Part shown: in pieces, positions 36,270 to 45,800 of the stretch
How the letters are laid out: the number at the start of each line of letters is the position of its first letter
How positions within the stretch are numbered: the first letter of the stretch is position 1
DNA from: Symsagittifera roscoffensis
Lineage: Eukaryota > Xenacoelomorpha > Acoela > Convolutidae
Assembly: GCF_963678635.1 (NCBI RefSeq)
Contig: NC_087062.1
Location: forward strand, 26,314,833-26,378,832
Length of the DNA: 64,000 nt
Direction: 5' to 3'
Program-made: the position numbers and the translations under genes
Notes under the pieces: model-generated
The model's database searches: none
Seen by the model: the letters and a program-made list of their open reading frames with translations, nothing else
Told to the model about the DNA's origin: nothing

Positions 36270-38075
36270 TTAGTCGTCGGGGAAAAAACCCTGGGGGAAG
36301 ATGTCGTGAATTAGTTCTGAAGTTGTTAGTAGTTTAGCTAAGATGCGGATGATATTTTTAGTCTGAAGCAGTGGCCAAAGCAATTGGAGTGCCTTGATAG
36401 TGGTTAGTTCTTCAGTGCCAACTGCAAACTCATAAGGTGTGTTTTGGATTAGATTATATAATTTGTGATTGAATTTAGTGTTGTGGATGAATTCTAAAAT
36501 TGGGATTTCTATGGGTTGTACAAACTCGTGCGGGATAAGGAAGGGTCGGGATTCTTCGGCGTTGAAGGTCTTGGTAATGGGACAGAAGATGTACATTTGG
36601 GTTATGGGGTCATAATTTCGAAGAATACCATGGAGGTTAGTGTCTTTAATACAATATGTGAAATTTAGAAAAAATGGTGAAGTGTATTTGGAATTAATGA
36701 ATTGAAAACGATGGTGTGGTTGTCTAGAGGGTGTGTGTAGGTCAAAGTGATTTTGGATGAAGCGATAATAACTATATGTGTGGGTTTGTTTAGTGCGCAA
36801 CATAATATCGTGTGAGCAGTGTAAATCTCTTTCGTGTGGTGCAAGGAAATGAAAGGTTAGTGAAAATATTTGGAAGCGTTCTTTAAAACTTTCGTATGCT
36901 TGTGTGTCTGTTAGTGCTTCTGAAATAATGTGATCAAACTTTCGGTCGAAGATGTTTAGTGTGAATGTATATGGTGTCTTGATGAAAAATTTCTCGGTAA
37001 TTTGTGGATTAGCGAAGCGATCGTCGTCTAAGAATTGATCTTGGTTAGCTCTGATGATGTTGTGATCATAGTATTCGAGTGTATATTCGTTAGCTCTAGG
37101 TGCAGTGTGTGTTTTTAGTGATTTTTTATATCCAACGTAAGTAAATTGTCTAGGTGTTAGTGGTGTAGTGAGTCGATATAGCATGTCCGTATTTCGTTCT
37201 ATATCGATGTGAGTGTTAGATAAAGGTAAGCAAAGAGGGTTAGTAAAATGATAATATGAGGTCCAAGGGAGAGTGGGCATTAAAACGTATTCATCTACGA
37301 AGTTGCGTGTTTCGTTAGTGTCGTGGGGGGTGTTTAAGGTATATTGTGGGAATGAGGGTAAGGTGATGGCTAAAAATTCTTTTGTGTTAGTATGCTTGGG
37401 GTGGTTGATGTATTCACGGGCTGTTCCTGGTTTTGCTGGGAAAGGATGGTTGGGGAACTTTCTTTTAAAAGTGCGGTAAGCTCTATTAGTGTTGAGTGAA
37501 GATTCAGTTGATGTGGATGATGGTGCTAATGATTCAGTATAATTTGAAGAGGGTGTAGGGGTAGGGGGGTTGGATGAATTTATTGTGGAGGAGATTTGGT
37601 TTATGGTTGGGGTATTAAGGTGGTAGGGTTGTTGTTGAAGGGTAATAAAATTATCTAGCTCTGGGGAGATTCGGGGGGTGTCTGGAGAATGAGATGATTG
37701 GTCAGAATGGTATGAGGAGTAGGTTGGGGTAACTTGGGAAGCATAAGAGGGTGTGGGGGTGATTGGGTCAGGGTTATTGGATAATATGGGTTGAAAAGGG
37801 GGTTGAGAAAAATTAGAAGAGTAATGAAAATTATTGGATGGGGATGGTTCTGAGTCGGCAAATTCATCGGGGGTTTCAATATTCGGGTTATTGAGTTGTG
37901 AGATGGAATATAAAACTGAGATGTGTGAATTAGTATCGGAATTCATGCCTGATGTTACATTACTAGATGGAAAATCGGGTGGCGGAAAAGCAAAAAGTGG
38001 TATTATTGGGATTGGAGAGGTAAGATTGGTTGGGTGGGAATTTGATCGGTGTAGTGATCCAAGTTGGCGGCTCAT
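36270..38075 (-). CDS. 601-aa ORF of unknown function, last gene of the LTR element
   Basis: The ATG at 38075 overlaps the stop of the glycoprotein ORF in an ATGA. Residues ~1-170 are Pro/Ser/Thr/Asn-rich and probably disordered (runs such as PTPTPSSNYTES). Residues ~170-601 look globular, rich in His, Phe, Tyr and Arg, with blocks FVDEYVLMPTLPWTSYYHF and FERDLHCSHDI-like Cys/His residues. There is no signal peptide or transmembrane segment and I recognise no family. By position it corresponds to the 3' accessory or regulatory genes of complex retroviruses, but nothing in the sequence shows such a role. A 5'-truncated copy lies at 26793-28243. Confidence 0.85.
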   Translation of the reverse strand: MSRQLGSLHRSNSHPTNLTSPIPIIPLFAFPPPDFPSSNVTSGMNSDTNSHISVLYSISQLNNPNIETPDEFADSEPSPSNNFHYSSNFSQPPFQPILSNNPDPITPTPSYASQVTPTYSSYHSDQSSHSPDTPRISPELDNFITLQQQPYHLNTPTINQISSTINSSNPPTPTPSSNYTESLAPSSTSTESSLNTNRAYRTFKRKFPNHPFPAKPGTAREYINHPKHTNTKEFLAITLPSFPQYTLNTPHDTNETRNFVDEYVLMPTLPWTSYYHFTNPLCLPLSNTHIDIERNTDMLYRLTTPLTPRQFTYVGYKKSLKTHTAPRANEYTLEYYDHNIIRANQDQFLDDDRFANPQITEKFFIKTPYTFTLNIFDRKFDHIISEALTDTQAYESFKERFQIFSLTFHFLAPHERDLHCSHDIMLRTKQTHTYSYYRFIQNHFDLHTPSRQPHHRFQFINSKYTSPFFLNFTYCIKDTNLHGILRNYDPITQMYIFCPITKTFNAEESRPFLIPHEFVQPIEIPILEFIHNTKFNHKLYNLIQNTPYEFAVGTEELTTIKALQLLWPLLQTKNIIRILAKLLTTSELIHDIFPQGFFPDD

Positions 38076-40690
38076 CGTGGGCTAAAAAAATGATTATTTT
38101 GAGACTGAAAAGCGGTGGTATGGGGTTGTTCAATAATTTGTTCATAAGTATTATCATCTTGTGACTGGTGTGTCATTATATGTTGGATGGGACTTTGTGA
38201 TGTGGTGAGTCGAAAATTTGGATTATGTGTGATGGCTAAATTTCGAAAATTTCGTGGGACTAGGGATAGTGGATGGTTATTTGGTAGGGGTGGTAATTGT
38301 GGTGCCGTTGGCGTTATGTCTACATTGCTATGTTCTTCGTCGTATGTATTTTGTCGTGTTGTTATTTTTGTGTTATATTCTTTTATTTGTGCGTCTAAAA
38401 GAATTTTGTTTATAGATGTAGAAAAGATTCCAAAAAATCCTGCAAATAGTATGCGTGCTACACTTGCTTGTCTGTTTACTTGTGTGTGTATAGCACATGT
38501 GTTGTAGATTCCTTTTAAAAGTGAGAAAAGAAATCCAATAAAGTTAAACATTGCGTATAAAATAGTCAATTTTTCTAAGATGTAGTAGGGCCATCCTAGA
38601 AAATCGAGGATCTCATTTTTGAGTGTAACAAAGCTAAAAATGTTAATTGGTGATATATCTTGGGGACGGTATTTTTCACCGTTTAGATATATATAATCTT
38701 TAATGTCTTTAAAATATCCGCTATAGTCTTGCGTGTAGATATCGGCAAATCCTGCGGTTTCTGCAAGTTTGCGTAAATTTTGGTCTATTGATTGTCTTTG
38801 TATAGTGTCCATTTGTGTTAATAATTCTTGGAATTGTTGTGTTCTAATGTGATGTTGAATATCTGATTTTGAATAGATTCCTATTGATTGTAAGTCTATA
38901 TTTGGGTTTCGAGCAATAGCGCGAATGCTTTCTGGTGAAAATTTTTTGAGTGATTGCATTAATGTGGGATATGGAGTGAGAAGATAATATTTATTTTCAT
39001 CAGGGTTTAGTTGTACTACATTGTGGCTGTTTTCTGATCCACATGGGACTGCGGTATCCCAGAAATAGGTTCTTCGTGAAAGTGTATCCACGAAATGTAC
39101 TTTATTCTTATAAAAGATAGGGATTCTTTTATAACATCGTTTATCTTCAAAAACGTATAGTGGTGATACTTTTTTAGTACAAGTATAAAACCATAAGATG
39201 TTTCCTTCATAGTCTAAAAAATTTGATCTATTTCCAGATAATAAGTATCCTGCATAGGGTATTTTTAATACTGCTAGTGCAAGTGATTGTAATATTTGTG
39301 TTCGTTCTAATTCGCATAGGTGGTGTAGTGTTTCTAATTCGGAGAGTGACATTTCTTGAAAAATTCGGCTAATTGTATAATCTAGTTTCATATCTAAATG
39401 AATATCATAGTGGATATTACCGAAATATGTAGTATTCATTAGTGATAATTCTTGTAAGCGTGTGCTTCTGGTGTCATGGGGTTTTAGATGTCCACCAGGT
39501 TGTCCGTTGCTTTTTTCAAAATTAACTGGTATATAGGATGTTCCTTCGTTTAAAGGATGACCTGTGGCATATGAGTCGATTTTTATTTTTCCAGTGGTCA
39601 TGTCGAATCCTTTTTCGTATTCAACTAATATTTCAGAGTATTGTGTTCTGTGAAGTGGATTCCTATATTTACATGCAAGTTCTGTTTCTTGATATATTTG
39701 AAAACGTGTCAATTTATTTTCTATATTGTCTATGTTTCTAAAATTAGAACTTAGTTTTCGTGATGGATGGACTTGTTCATATGGAATTGATTGTATAAAA
39801 TATTTTTCGTGAAATTTTATCATACGAGCGTGTATTTTTGCTACTTGAAATGTTGTACATGTATCTTCGGGGAACCAAACAATTGTTGCTTGTGTTCTCG
39901 TTGTAGGGTCGCAATAACCTTGATCATTTTTACAAGGTAATCGGATTCCTTGATAGATCATTGTATTATCTGATAAATCTCGTGTTAGTTGTATTTTTTC
40001 GAGTTGTATTTTCCAATCGAAAAACATTATTTCTTGGTATCCTTTATTTTTTGTGTCTGCTTTGCAGTTTGATGGGTCATTTATACCAATGTGTGGTATC
40101 CAATGTTTGTCGTGTAGGTCATAGGTTAATCGTCCGTGTGCGCCGTTATACGGGTATTTTTCGTCTAGTTTTATATGTCCTTGGTGTCTTTCAAGTTGTG
40201 ATTGATGTACAGAGTCTGGAAAAACTTGAAAATTAACTAACTTTCTTTGGGAGTTTTTATTTTGTGTGATGTTTAGTCTAAGTAATTCATTTTTACAATC
40301 GTCGGGATTGAGATGTAAAAGACGTTCTATATTACTCTGATAGAATGATTCATGGTCAAGTCGGTTTTTGTTTCCGTTCGAGACTTGTGAACAATGTACT
40401 TTCTTTTCGGAAAATGTTGCTGTGAATTTATAACCTGTAACTGTTGTTGCTCGGGCTTTTGAATAGAGTGTAGCTATTACATCTGTGGTTTCTATAGCTT
40501 GTGGTTCTGTTTCACATTGTGATACTTGATTTATTGCATATTTATGTAGTGTTTTTTGTTCATTTTCTTCACAATCGTAATGTGTTACTAATAAATCTTG
40601 TGGTCCTGTACGAGGGGAAGGGTTAATGTTTTGATTTGAGATTACTAGAAAAAGGAGTTGGAGAAAAATTAATAATTTTAGAATATACAT
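38072..40690 (-). CDS. Envelope-like transmembrane glycoprotein of the LTR element
   Basis: 872 aa. A signal peptide (residues 1-19, Leu/Ile-rich) is followed by a Cys-containing ectodomain with a YDC motif at residues 38-40. A hydrophobic transmembrane region lies at ~697-725 (LTILYAMFNFIGFLFSLL), a second hydrophobic segment at ~738-760, and then a Pro/Gln-rich tail of ~110 residues. The tail contains PTAP (codons 38311-38300), the core of a Tsg101-binding late motif. The domain plan is that of a viral entry glycoprotein. The N-terminal YDC region and the double hydrophobic C-terminus recall glycoproteins of chuviruses and those captured by some insect LTR elements. That resemblance is from memory of the family pattern and not proven here. 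It overlaps the preceding 377-codon frame by 13 bases and the next ORF by ATGA. It is probably expressed from a spliced RNA. Confidence 0.8.
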   Translation of the reverse strand: MYILKLLIFLQLLFLVISNQNINPSPRTGPQDLLVTHYDCEENEQKTLHKYAINQVSQCETEPQAIETTDVIATLYSKARATTVTGYKFTATFSEKKVHCSQVSNGNKNRLDHESFYQSNIERLLHLNPDDCKNELLRLNITQNKNSQRKLVNFQVFPDSVHQSQLERHQGHIKLDEKYPYNGAHGRLTYDLHDKHWIPHIGINDPSNCKADTKNKGYQEIMFFDWKIQLEKIQLTRDLSDNTMIYQGIRLPCKNDQGYCDPTTRTQATIVWFPEDTCTTFQVAKIHARMIKFHEKYFIQSIPYEQVHPSRKLSSNFRNIDNIENKLTRFQIYQETELACKYRNPLHRTQYSEILVEYEKGFDMTTGKIKIDSYATGHPLNEGTSYIPVNFEKSNGQPGGHLKPHDTRSTRLQELSLMNTTYFGNIHYDIHLDMKLDYTISRIFQEMSLSELETLHHLCELERTQILQSLALAVLKIPYAGYLLSGNRSNFLDYEGNILWFYTCTKKVSPLYVFEDKRCYKRIPIFYKNKVHFVDTLSRRTYFWDTAVPCGSENSHNVVQLNPDENKYYLLTPYPTLMQSLKKFSPESIRAIARNPNIDLQSIGIYSKSDIQHHIRTQQFQELLTQMDTIQRQSIDQNLRKLAETAGFADIYTQDYSGYFKDIKDYIYLNGEKYRPQDISPINIFSFVTLKNEILDFLGWPYYILEKLTILYAMFNFIGFLFSLLKGIYNTCAIHTQVNRQASVARILFAGFFGIFSTSINKILLDAQIKEYNTKITTRQNTYDEEHSNVDITPTAPQLPPLPNNHPLSLVPRNFRNLAITHNPNFRLTTSQSPIQHIMTHQSQDDNTYEQIIEQPHTTAFQSQNNHFFSPR

Positions 40691-41811
40691 GTGTATGATA
40701 ATCCTGAGTATGGATTATAAAATGTAATGTAGCCAATTGTGTTTTTGGTATATCTGTCGTATTTGTATATTACTTCAGTAGTTATAAACGGTGGTGGTAG
40801 TGATTGAGCTGTTATGTTAGGTGGATTTAATGGGTAGGGATGTTGGGTAATATTATTTAACTTAACTGTGATTTCAAACTTTAATTGTAAACTGTTTTGT
40901 TGGAGTATTTGAATATTGTGATCACGGATATCGTTGTGAATATCTTGGCGATATTGTAATCTATTAAGTGCCCAGTTATGAAGGCGGTTACTTTCTTGAT
41001 GTTGTCCAAATAGTGGTGGAGGTGCTGTAAATGTATTCCAATCTAATCTTAAAGGAATATTTATTGATGATTGTTCTCGATATCTGGCGTCGAGATTATT
41101 TGGAAAATTTAAGTTAAAGGGTGGTGGTGAAAACTGGCTTATTGATGGTGTTGATGGTAGTGATAATGTTTCTGGTAGTGATGAGGATGTTGTTGTATCC
41201 GTAGAAATATCTATGGGGTCATTGACTAAATTTGGTTCACCTTGTGTAAATGAATGTGTAGTCCAATATGGTAGTCGTGATGCCTGGTTTGGGGGGTTAA
41301 AGGGATTTTCACGTATTTGCTCAGATGTTGGTGTTGAACCTAAGTAATCTGATGGTAGGCTTGAGGTGCTACGTTGTGAAAGAAGCGTAGGGGTTTCTGG
41401 TAATATACCAATGGGGTTTTCTGGAGTGTTTTGTGATGGGGATTGAGGTATATCAAAATGAACTCGGGGAGTTTGAAAATTTCTGTTTCGTCGAGGATGT
41501 ATAATTTGTCTATTTATTTCGACTGTATTTTGGTTTTGACTAGAATTTTTTATTCTACTTAGTTCTTGTGGTAGTGTTGGATATAGGTTATATGTTGGTT
41601 CGCTTAAAGGTGCTTGTCGTTGAACTGGTTCTAGTGGTTCTGATAAACGAGTATGTCGTTCTTCAAAAGTGTATGGATTGTCTTGAAAAGAAATTCGTGT
41701 AGATGTTTGAGGATTTTGAGTAGTTGAAGGTGGTGTTTGGTTATCTTGGGATGATGTCGGTGAAGACTGATTCTGTGACTGTTGGGTAGCAATTTTTGAT
41801 GGTTTTTTGAA
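40678..41811 (-). CDS. 377-codon open frame without any ATG
   Basis: I checked every codon on the minus strand. After an in-frame TAA at 41814-41812 the frame stays open to TAA at 40680-40678, with no ATG anywhere. Residues ~1-250 are Pro/Ser/Thr/Gln-rich (NPQTSTRISFQDNPYTFEER, then LSLPSTPSISQF). The last ~120 look folded (RLHNWALNRLQYRQDI, then GYITFYNPYSG). Its stop codon lies 13 bases inside the envelope-like ORF. The length and composition argue for real coding. Initiation must come from a spliced-on exon, a non-AUG codon or recoding. AG acceptor-like sites (CAACAG, ATCAG) lie just inside its 5' end. Function unknown. Confidence 0.65.
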   Translation of the reverse strand, partial: FKKPSKIATQQSQNQSSPTSSQDNQTPPSTTQNPQTSTRISFQDNPYTFEERHTRLSEPLEPVQRQAPLSEPTYNLYPTLPQELSRIKNSSQNQNTVEINRQIIHPRRNRNFQTPRVHFDIPQSPSQNTPENPIGILPETPTLLSQRSTSSLPSDYLGSTPTSEQIRENPFNPPNQASRLPYWTTHSFTQGEPNLVNDPIDISTDTTTSSSLPETLSLPSTPSISQFSPPPFNLNFPNNLDARYREQSSINIPLRLDWNTFTAPPPLFGQHQESNRLHNWALNRLQYRQDIHNDIRDHNIQILQQNSLQLKFEITVKLNNITQHPYPLNPPNITAQSLPPPFITTEVIYKYDRYTKNTIGYITFYNPYSGLSYTCIF

Positions 41812-41819
41812 TTATTACT

Positions 41820-42008
41820 TTAGTGAGAAATTTTGTGTTTATTATAATATTCTTCCAAAAAAAGAATTAGAAGGATTGTTGCTAGGGCAAATGTGAGGAT
41901 TGCTTTCTTTATACATTTACAGATGGTCAAAATGAGGGATGATAAAAATGTTATGAAAATTACAAACAATAAAAAAATATCAGTTCTACTGAAAATTGTT
42001 CGTATCAT
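41820..42008 (-). CDS. 62-aa hydrophobic mini-protein
   Basis: The ATG at 42008 overlaps the stop of the 76-aa ORF in an ATGA. There are two hydrophobic segments (IFLLFVIFITFLSSLILTIC and ILTFALATILLILFL) separated by a Lys-rich turn, so it is a likely double-pass membrane protein, viroporin-like in size and layout. There is no sequence match I can name. The next frame opens immediately downstream. Confidence 0.5.
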   Translation of the reverse strand: MIRTIFSRTDIFLLFVIFITFLSSLILTICKCIKKAILTFALATILLILFLEEYYNKHKISH

Positions 42009-42235
42009 TTAGACAAGTTGTATAAATCGTACCTGTGGATATAATCAAGGGTTTTGGAAAGTTGGAGGAATAGTTCGAGTATAGTGTAGAAAATTAAAAA
42101 AATGTTACAAAAAATGATTAGGATTATTAGAAAAGATTCAAGTATATCAAAAAGAAATATTATAAAGGTTTCAAGTATTGTAAAAAAATGTTTAAGATTT
42201 ATGAGTATTTGAGTAACTGATTGAGAGAAGAGCAT
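42005..42235 (-). CDS. 76-aa hydrophobic mini-protein
   Basis: A Phe/Ile/Leu-rich protein with a long hydrophobic core (FIIFLFDILESFLIILIIF) and an acidic residue within it. It ends in a basic/Tyr tail. It is probably membrane-embedded. It overlaps the following 62-aa ORF by four bases (ATGA). In such an AT-rich element a chance hydrophobic ORF is possible, but two consecutive ones with exact overlap favour real genes. Confidence 0.45.
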   Translation of the reverse strand: MLFSQSVTQILINLKHFFTILETFIIFLFDILESFLIILIIFCNIFLIFYTILELFLQLSKTLDYIHRYDLYNLSK

Positions 42236-42832
42236 CTAAGAAATGATCTCTTGGTCGAATATTTTTTGCTGTTTGAGGCGATTTTCTAGTGTGGTCGGAT
42301 TATTTATTAGTTTTTTGACAAGTGGGTTGAGTTTTGTAAAAAATTGTTGGGGGCAATTTTTATGGTGACTGGGAGGTCGTCTTTTTCTTTATTTTTGTTT
42401 GTCAAATGATCCGGGGTATGGTGAGATTTTTATACTTTAGGCTAATCAAAATGTTCATTTTGTTACTTTAGGCTAATTTAACAAATTTGCTTTGGGGGTA
42501 TTCGTGGTCTGAGTTGGGGAAATATTGTTGATCTTTGGGTTATTAGATAAGGGAGGGGTACGGTATTATGGTGATATTTATTTTAGTTGTCAAGTTGGAG
42601 TGGTTTGCTTATTTTTGACCTGGAGGTCGTAAAGTTATAGTTATAGATGTGCCTGGAGTTCTATATGATTCGTCTAATTGGTCTTAGTTTGAGTTAGAGA
42701 AAGTGACGGATTGGATGAATCCTATTGGTCTATTTTGAACTAGAATTATTACGTACTTGTCAGCATGTTATTTTGAAAAATGTAAATGAAAAATGTTTCG
42801 GAGGTTTCAAGATTGTGAAGCAAATGTTAAAA
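42236..42832 (-). other. Spacer between pol and the downstream ORFs
   Basis: A non-coding stretch of ~600 bases at the position where retroviruses place splice acceptors. It contains repeated short motifs, for example TTTAGGCTAAT near 42439 and 42469. No gene is supported. Confidence 0.5.
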
Positions 42833-45800
42833 TTACTTTTGAAATTCTACTTTCTTTAAAATTTTAGATTGGGGGATGAATATTTTATAGTTTTTACGTG
42901 GTTGATTTCGGAGTCTTGTTGTTTTTCTATTTTCTGATTTGTCGATTTGTTCTTGGGGTATTATTTGTTCGGTCATTTTTCTATTTTTTCTTTGTTTTGG
43001 GGATTCTTTATGGTTTTGTGTATTGTTTTTGGTGGCGATTGGTTTTGTGTTTTGATTTTCGGTGGGGTTATCATTTTGTTCTGTGTTTTTCAGATGTGGT
43101 TCATTTTGAATGATTTTTAATCCTGTGAAAGAATATAATTGAGTTAATTCGCGGAGTGCGTATTCTTTTGGGTAATAAGGTAATAGGTTGTTTCGATGTT
43201 GAACGATTTCTTTTTTGTTTGAGTCGGTAATTTTATATGTGACATCAGTGGGTTTTGCAATTATTTGGTATGGTCCTTTTCGAAGGGGTTGTAATTTTTT
43301 AGAAATTCCTTTTTGAGTATTAAAATTAGGTATTAAAACAAATGTTCCAATTTTTAATTCGGAGGCTGGTGTAAAACGTGAATTGATTTGTTCATTAATG
43401 TTTTGTCTTTGTAATAACTTTTTTGTTATTTTTTGATAAATTTCATTGTGTTTTTTATCTCTATTTAGAATCCATTCGGTGTGTGTACCGGAGGCTAGTT
43501 TAAGAATTTGTGGGTGATGAAAATGATCTTCATCGTGTGTATGTAAAGGTAGGTTATAACAAATTGAGTCTTTATTTGGTTGACAATAACCTTGTGCGTT
43601 TTTATGAGAATTTGCTGTAAACATTATTGGTTTGCGTGGCTTTTGGTTAAAAACCATTTCGTATGGTGACATTCCTAAAGTTGTCGTAATTTGTGAATTA
43701 TACGCTAAGGGAAATAATTTTACATCTGCTGACCATTCGGTATATTTTGTATCATTTCCGTTGATGATACATCTAAGATATTCTTGTAATGAACGGTTCA
43801 TACCTTCGACTAAGCCGTTTGTCCAAGGTGCATGAGATGTACGTGGTTTGTGTTTAATGTTATATAAATGACATAGTGTGATAATTTCATTATTTATGAA
43901 TTCTGTACCGTTGTCTGTAACTAAAATTTCTGGTAGTCCGAAGTTTGCTATCCAGTGTTCATAGAGTGTTGTGTAAGCGTAATAAGCGTTACAATGTGGT
44001 ACTGGGTTAAGTGCTACATAATGTGTAAATGCGTCAACAATTACCATAATGTAGGAGTTTCCTTCTGATGAGGGTGAAATTGGTCCCTTAGTATCAAATG
44101 AGATACGATGGTTAAAGTACAAGCTTTGTCCTTTAAAATCTTGTTTGTGTGCTATTTGTTTTTGATTTGGGTAAGGTTTATTTAGTTGACATACTATACA
44201 GTCATTGCATAGTACTTTTATCCAAATTGGTGCATTTGGGAAGTAAAAATTTTGTATAAAATTTGAATATGTTTTTTCTGATCCAGAGTGTCCTTTAATA
44301 TTTTGTGTATGTGAAATATTAAAAGCTATAAGAATCATACTTAAAGGGAGACAGGGAACTGTAGATTCATTCAGGTTATACTCTAAAAGGTCTGTATTTT
44401 CGTTAATTGTTGTGTTGTTAAATTTGCGAAAGTATCGGAGGAGTGTTTTGTTTCCTAGAATGGTTGAATCTGCTTTGATAGGTTTAGTTTTATATTTGTG
44501 CCATGATTTTAGTTGTCTAATTATCGGGTCAAGATTTTGATATTGTTTCAGTGTTGAAACTGTAATTGTTTCTGTTGGGGGGAGAAAAATGTTTTCGATT
44601 TCTAATTTAGATAAAGGTATTGTATCAAGTGGGTCGTGAAGGTCAAAAACTTGATTTATTGTGTATTTTGAATCATTTGTTTGTGGTCCTGATAAATTTA
44701 TTTTATCAGTTAAATCTTCTTTTTCAATTAGTGGAAAATGGTCTTTTTTAGGCGGGTGTTGTTTTGTTCGTTTTTGTTGGGTGTTATTTTTTATCCATTG
44801 AGAATATGGGATTGGTTTGAAAGTTGATGTTCCAAGTAGATCAACTTCATAATGATTATTTTGACAATCTAAATAAAGTGGGAAATGTTGTAAATTATTT
44901 ATTTGTGATTGTTCAATATCAGTTTTTACTGCATATTTGCATTCCAATCGGGGTGATGTTTCGTTTTCTGCAAGGTAGAATTTTATGTTTTTGGGTATTT
45001 CAACTGTTGTTTTTCGTGTAAGTAATTCAGGTGGTGTATTTCGACTTAAGGTGTCTGGTAATGCAAGATTTTTTCCTGCAGTCCAAACTATATGTAAGTT
45101 TGGAAATTTCATTAGAATTAGTTGAAATCTGTAAACTCGGTGGTTTGGGTTAGATTTTTGTGTAAAGAGAAAGATGATTGGTTTATGGTCTGTGAATAGA
45201 ACTGTTGGATGTTTTGATCCAAGTATCAGAAATTCATATTCTGTCAGTGTATATATTATGGCTGTACATTCTCTCATTAGAGTGGAGAGTCGTAGCTCTG
45301 CTTGAGTGAATAATCGAGAATTTGCTGATATGAGGTTCATCTTATTTGTACCATTATGTGATTGTAATAGTGCTGCACCGATGCCAAAGTTCGAAGCATC
45401 GCACATTGCATAAAATGGTTGATTTGAATCTGGAATTGTGTTTGAAATTTGTTCAGTTAAAAGTTTCTTTATTTCTTCAAATCGTGTTTGATGTTCTGTG
45501 TTCCATTCAAAATTATTTTGTTGTCTAAGGATATTATAAAATGGTCGTAGATATAATTGCATTTTATAAACATATTTACTTAAAAAGTTTAACATTCCAA
45601 GAAATTCTTGGATTTTCTTTTTATTTGTTGGTGGTTGAAGTTTTTGAATAGCGTCAATGCGTGATTTCAATGGAGTGATTGTTTTTCTTTCTATATTATG
45701 TCCTAAGAATTTAACTCTTGTCAAAAAGAAGTGTGATTTATCGGGGGCGGCCTTCAGATTTTCGTTCTGAAGTATTTGGTGATATTTTTCTAAAACATTG

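Larger units (their letters stand above)
28244..37720. repeat. 9.48-kb tandem duplication, unit 2
   Basis: This is the second copy (9477 bases). The junction at 28243/28244 joins GAGGAGT (LTR-element ORF) to CCAGCAATCGC (composite unit) with at most one base (T) of microhomology. The part 28244-34244 repeats the composite units, satellite blocks and flank described for 18768-24767. The rest is the 3' end of the complete LTR element. Confidence 0.95.

Noticed and set aside
18768-37720. Two independent LTR-element insertions
   Set aside because: The left LTR and partial ORF share the same flank and the same CTCT as the second copy and end exactly at a duplication breakpoint, so they arose by tandem duplication.
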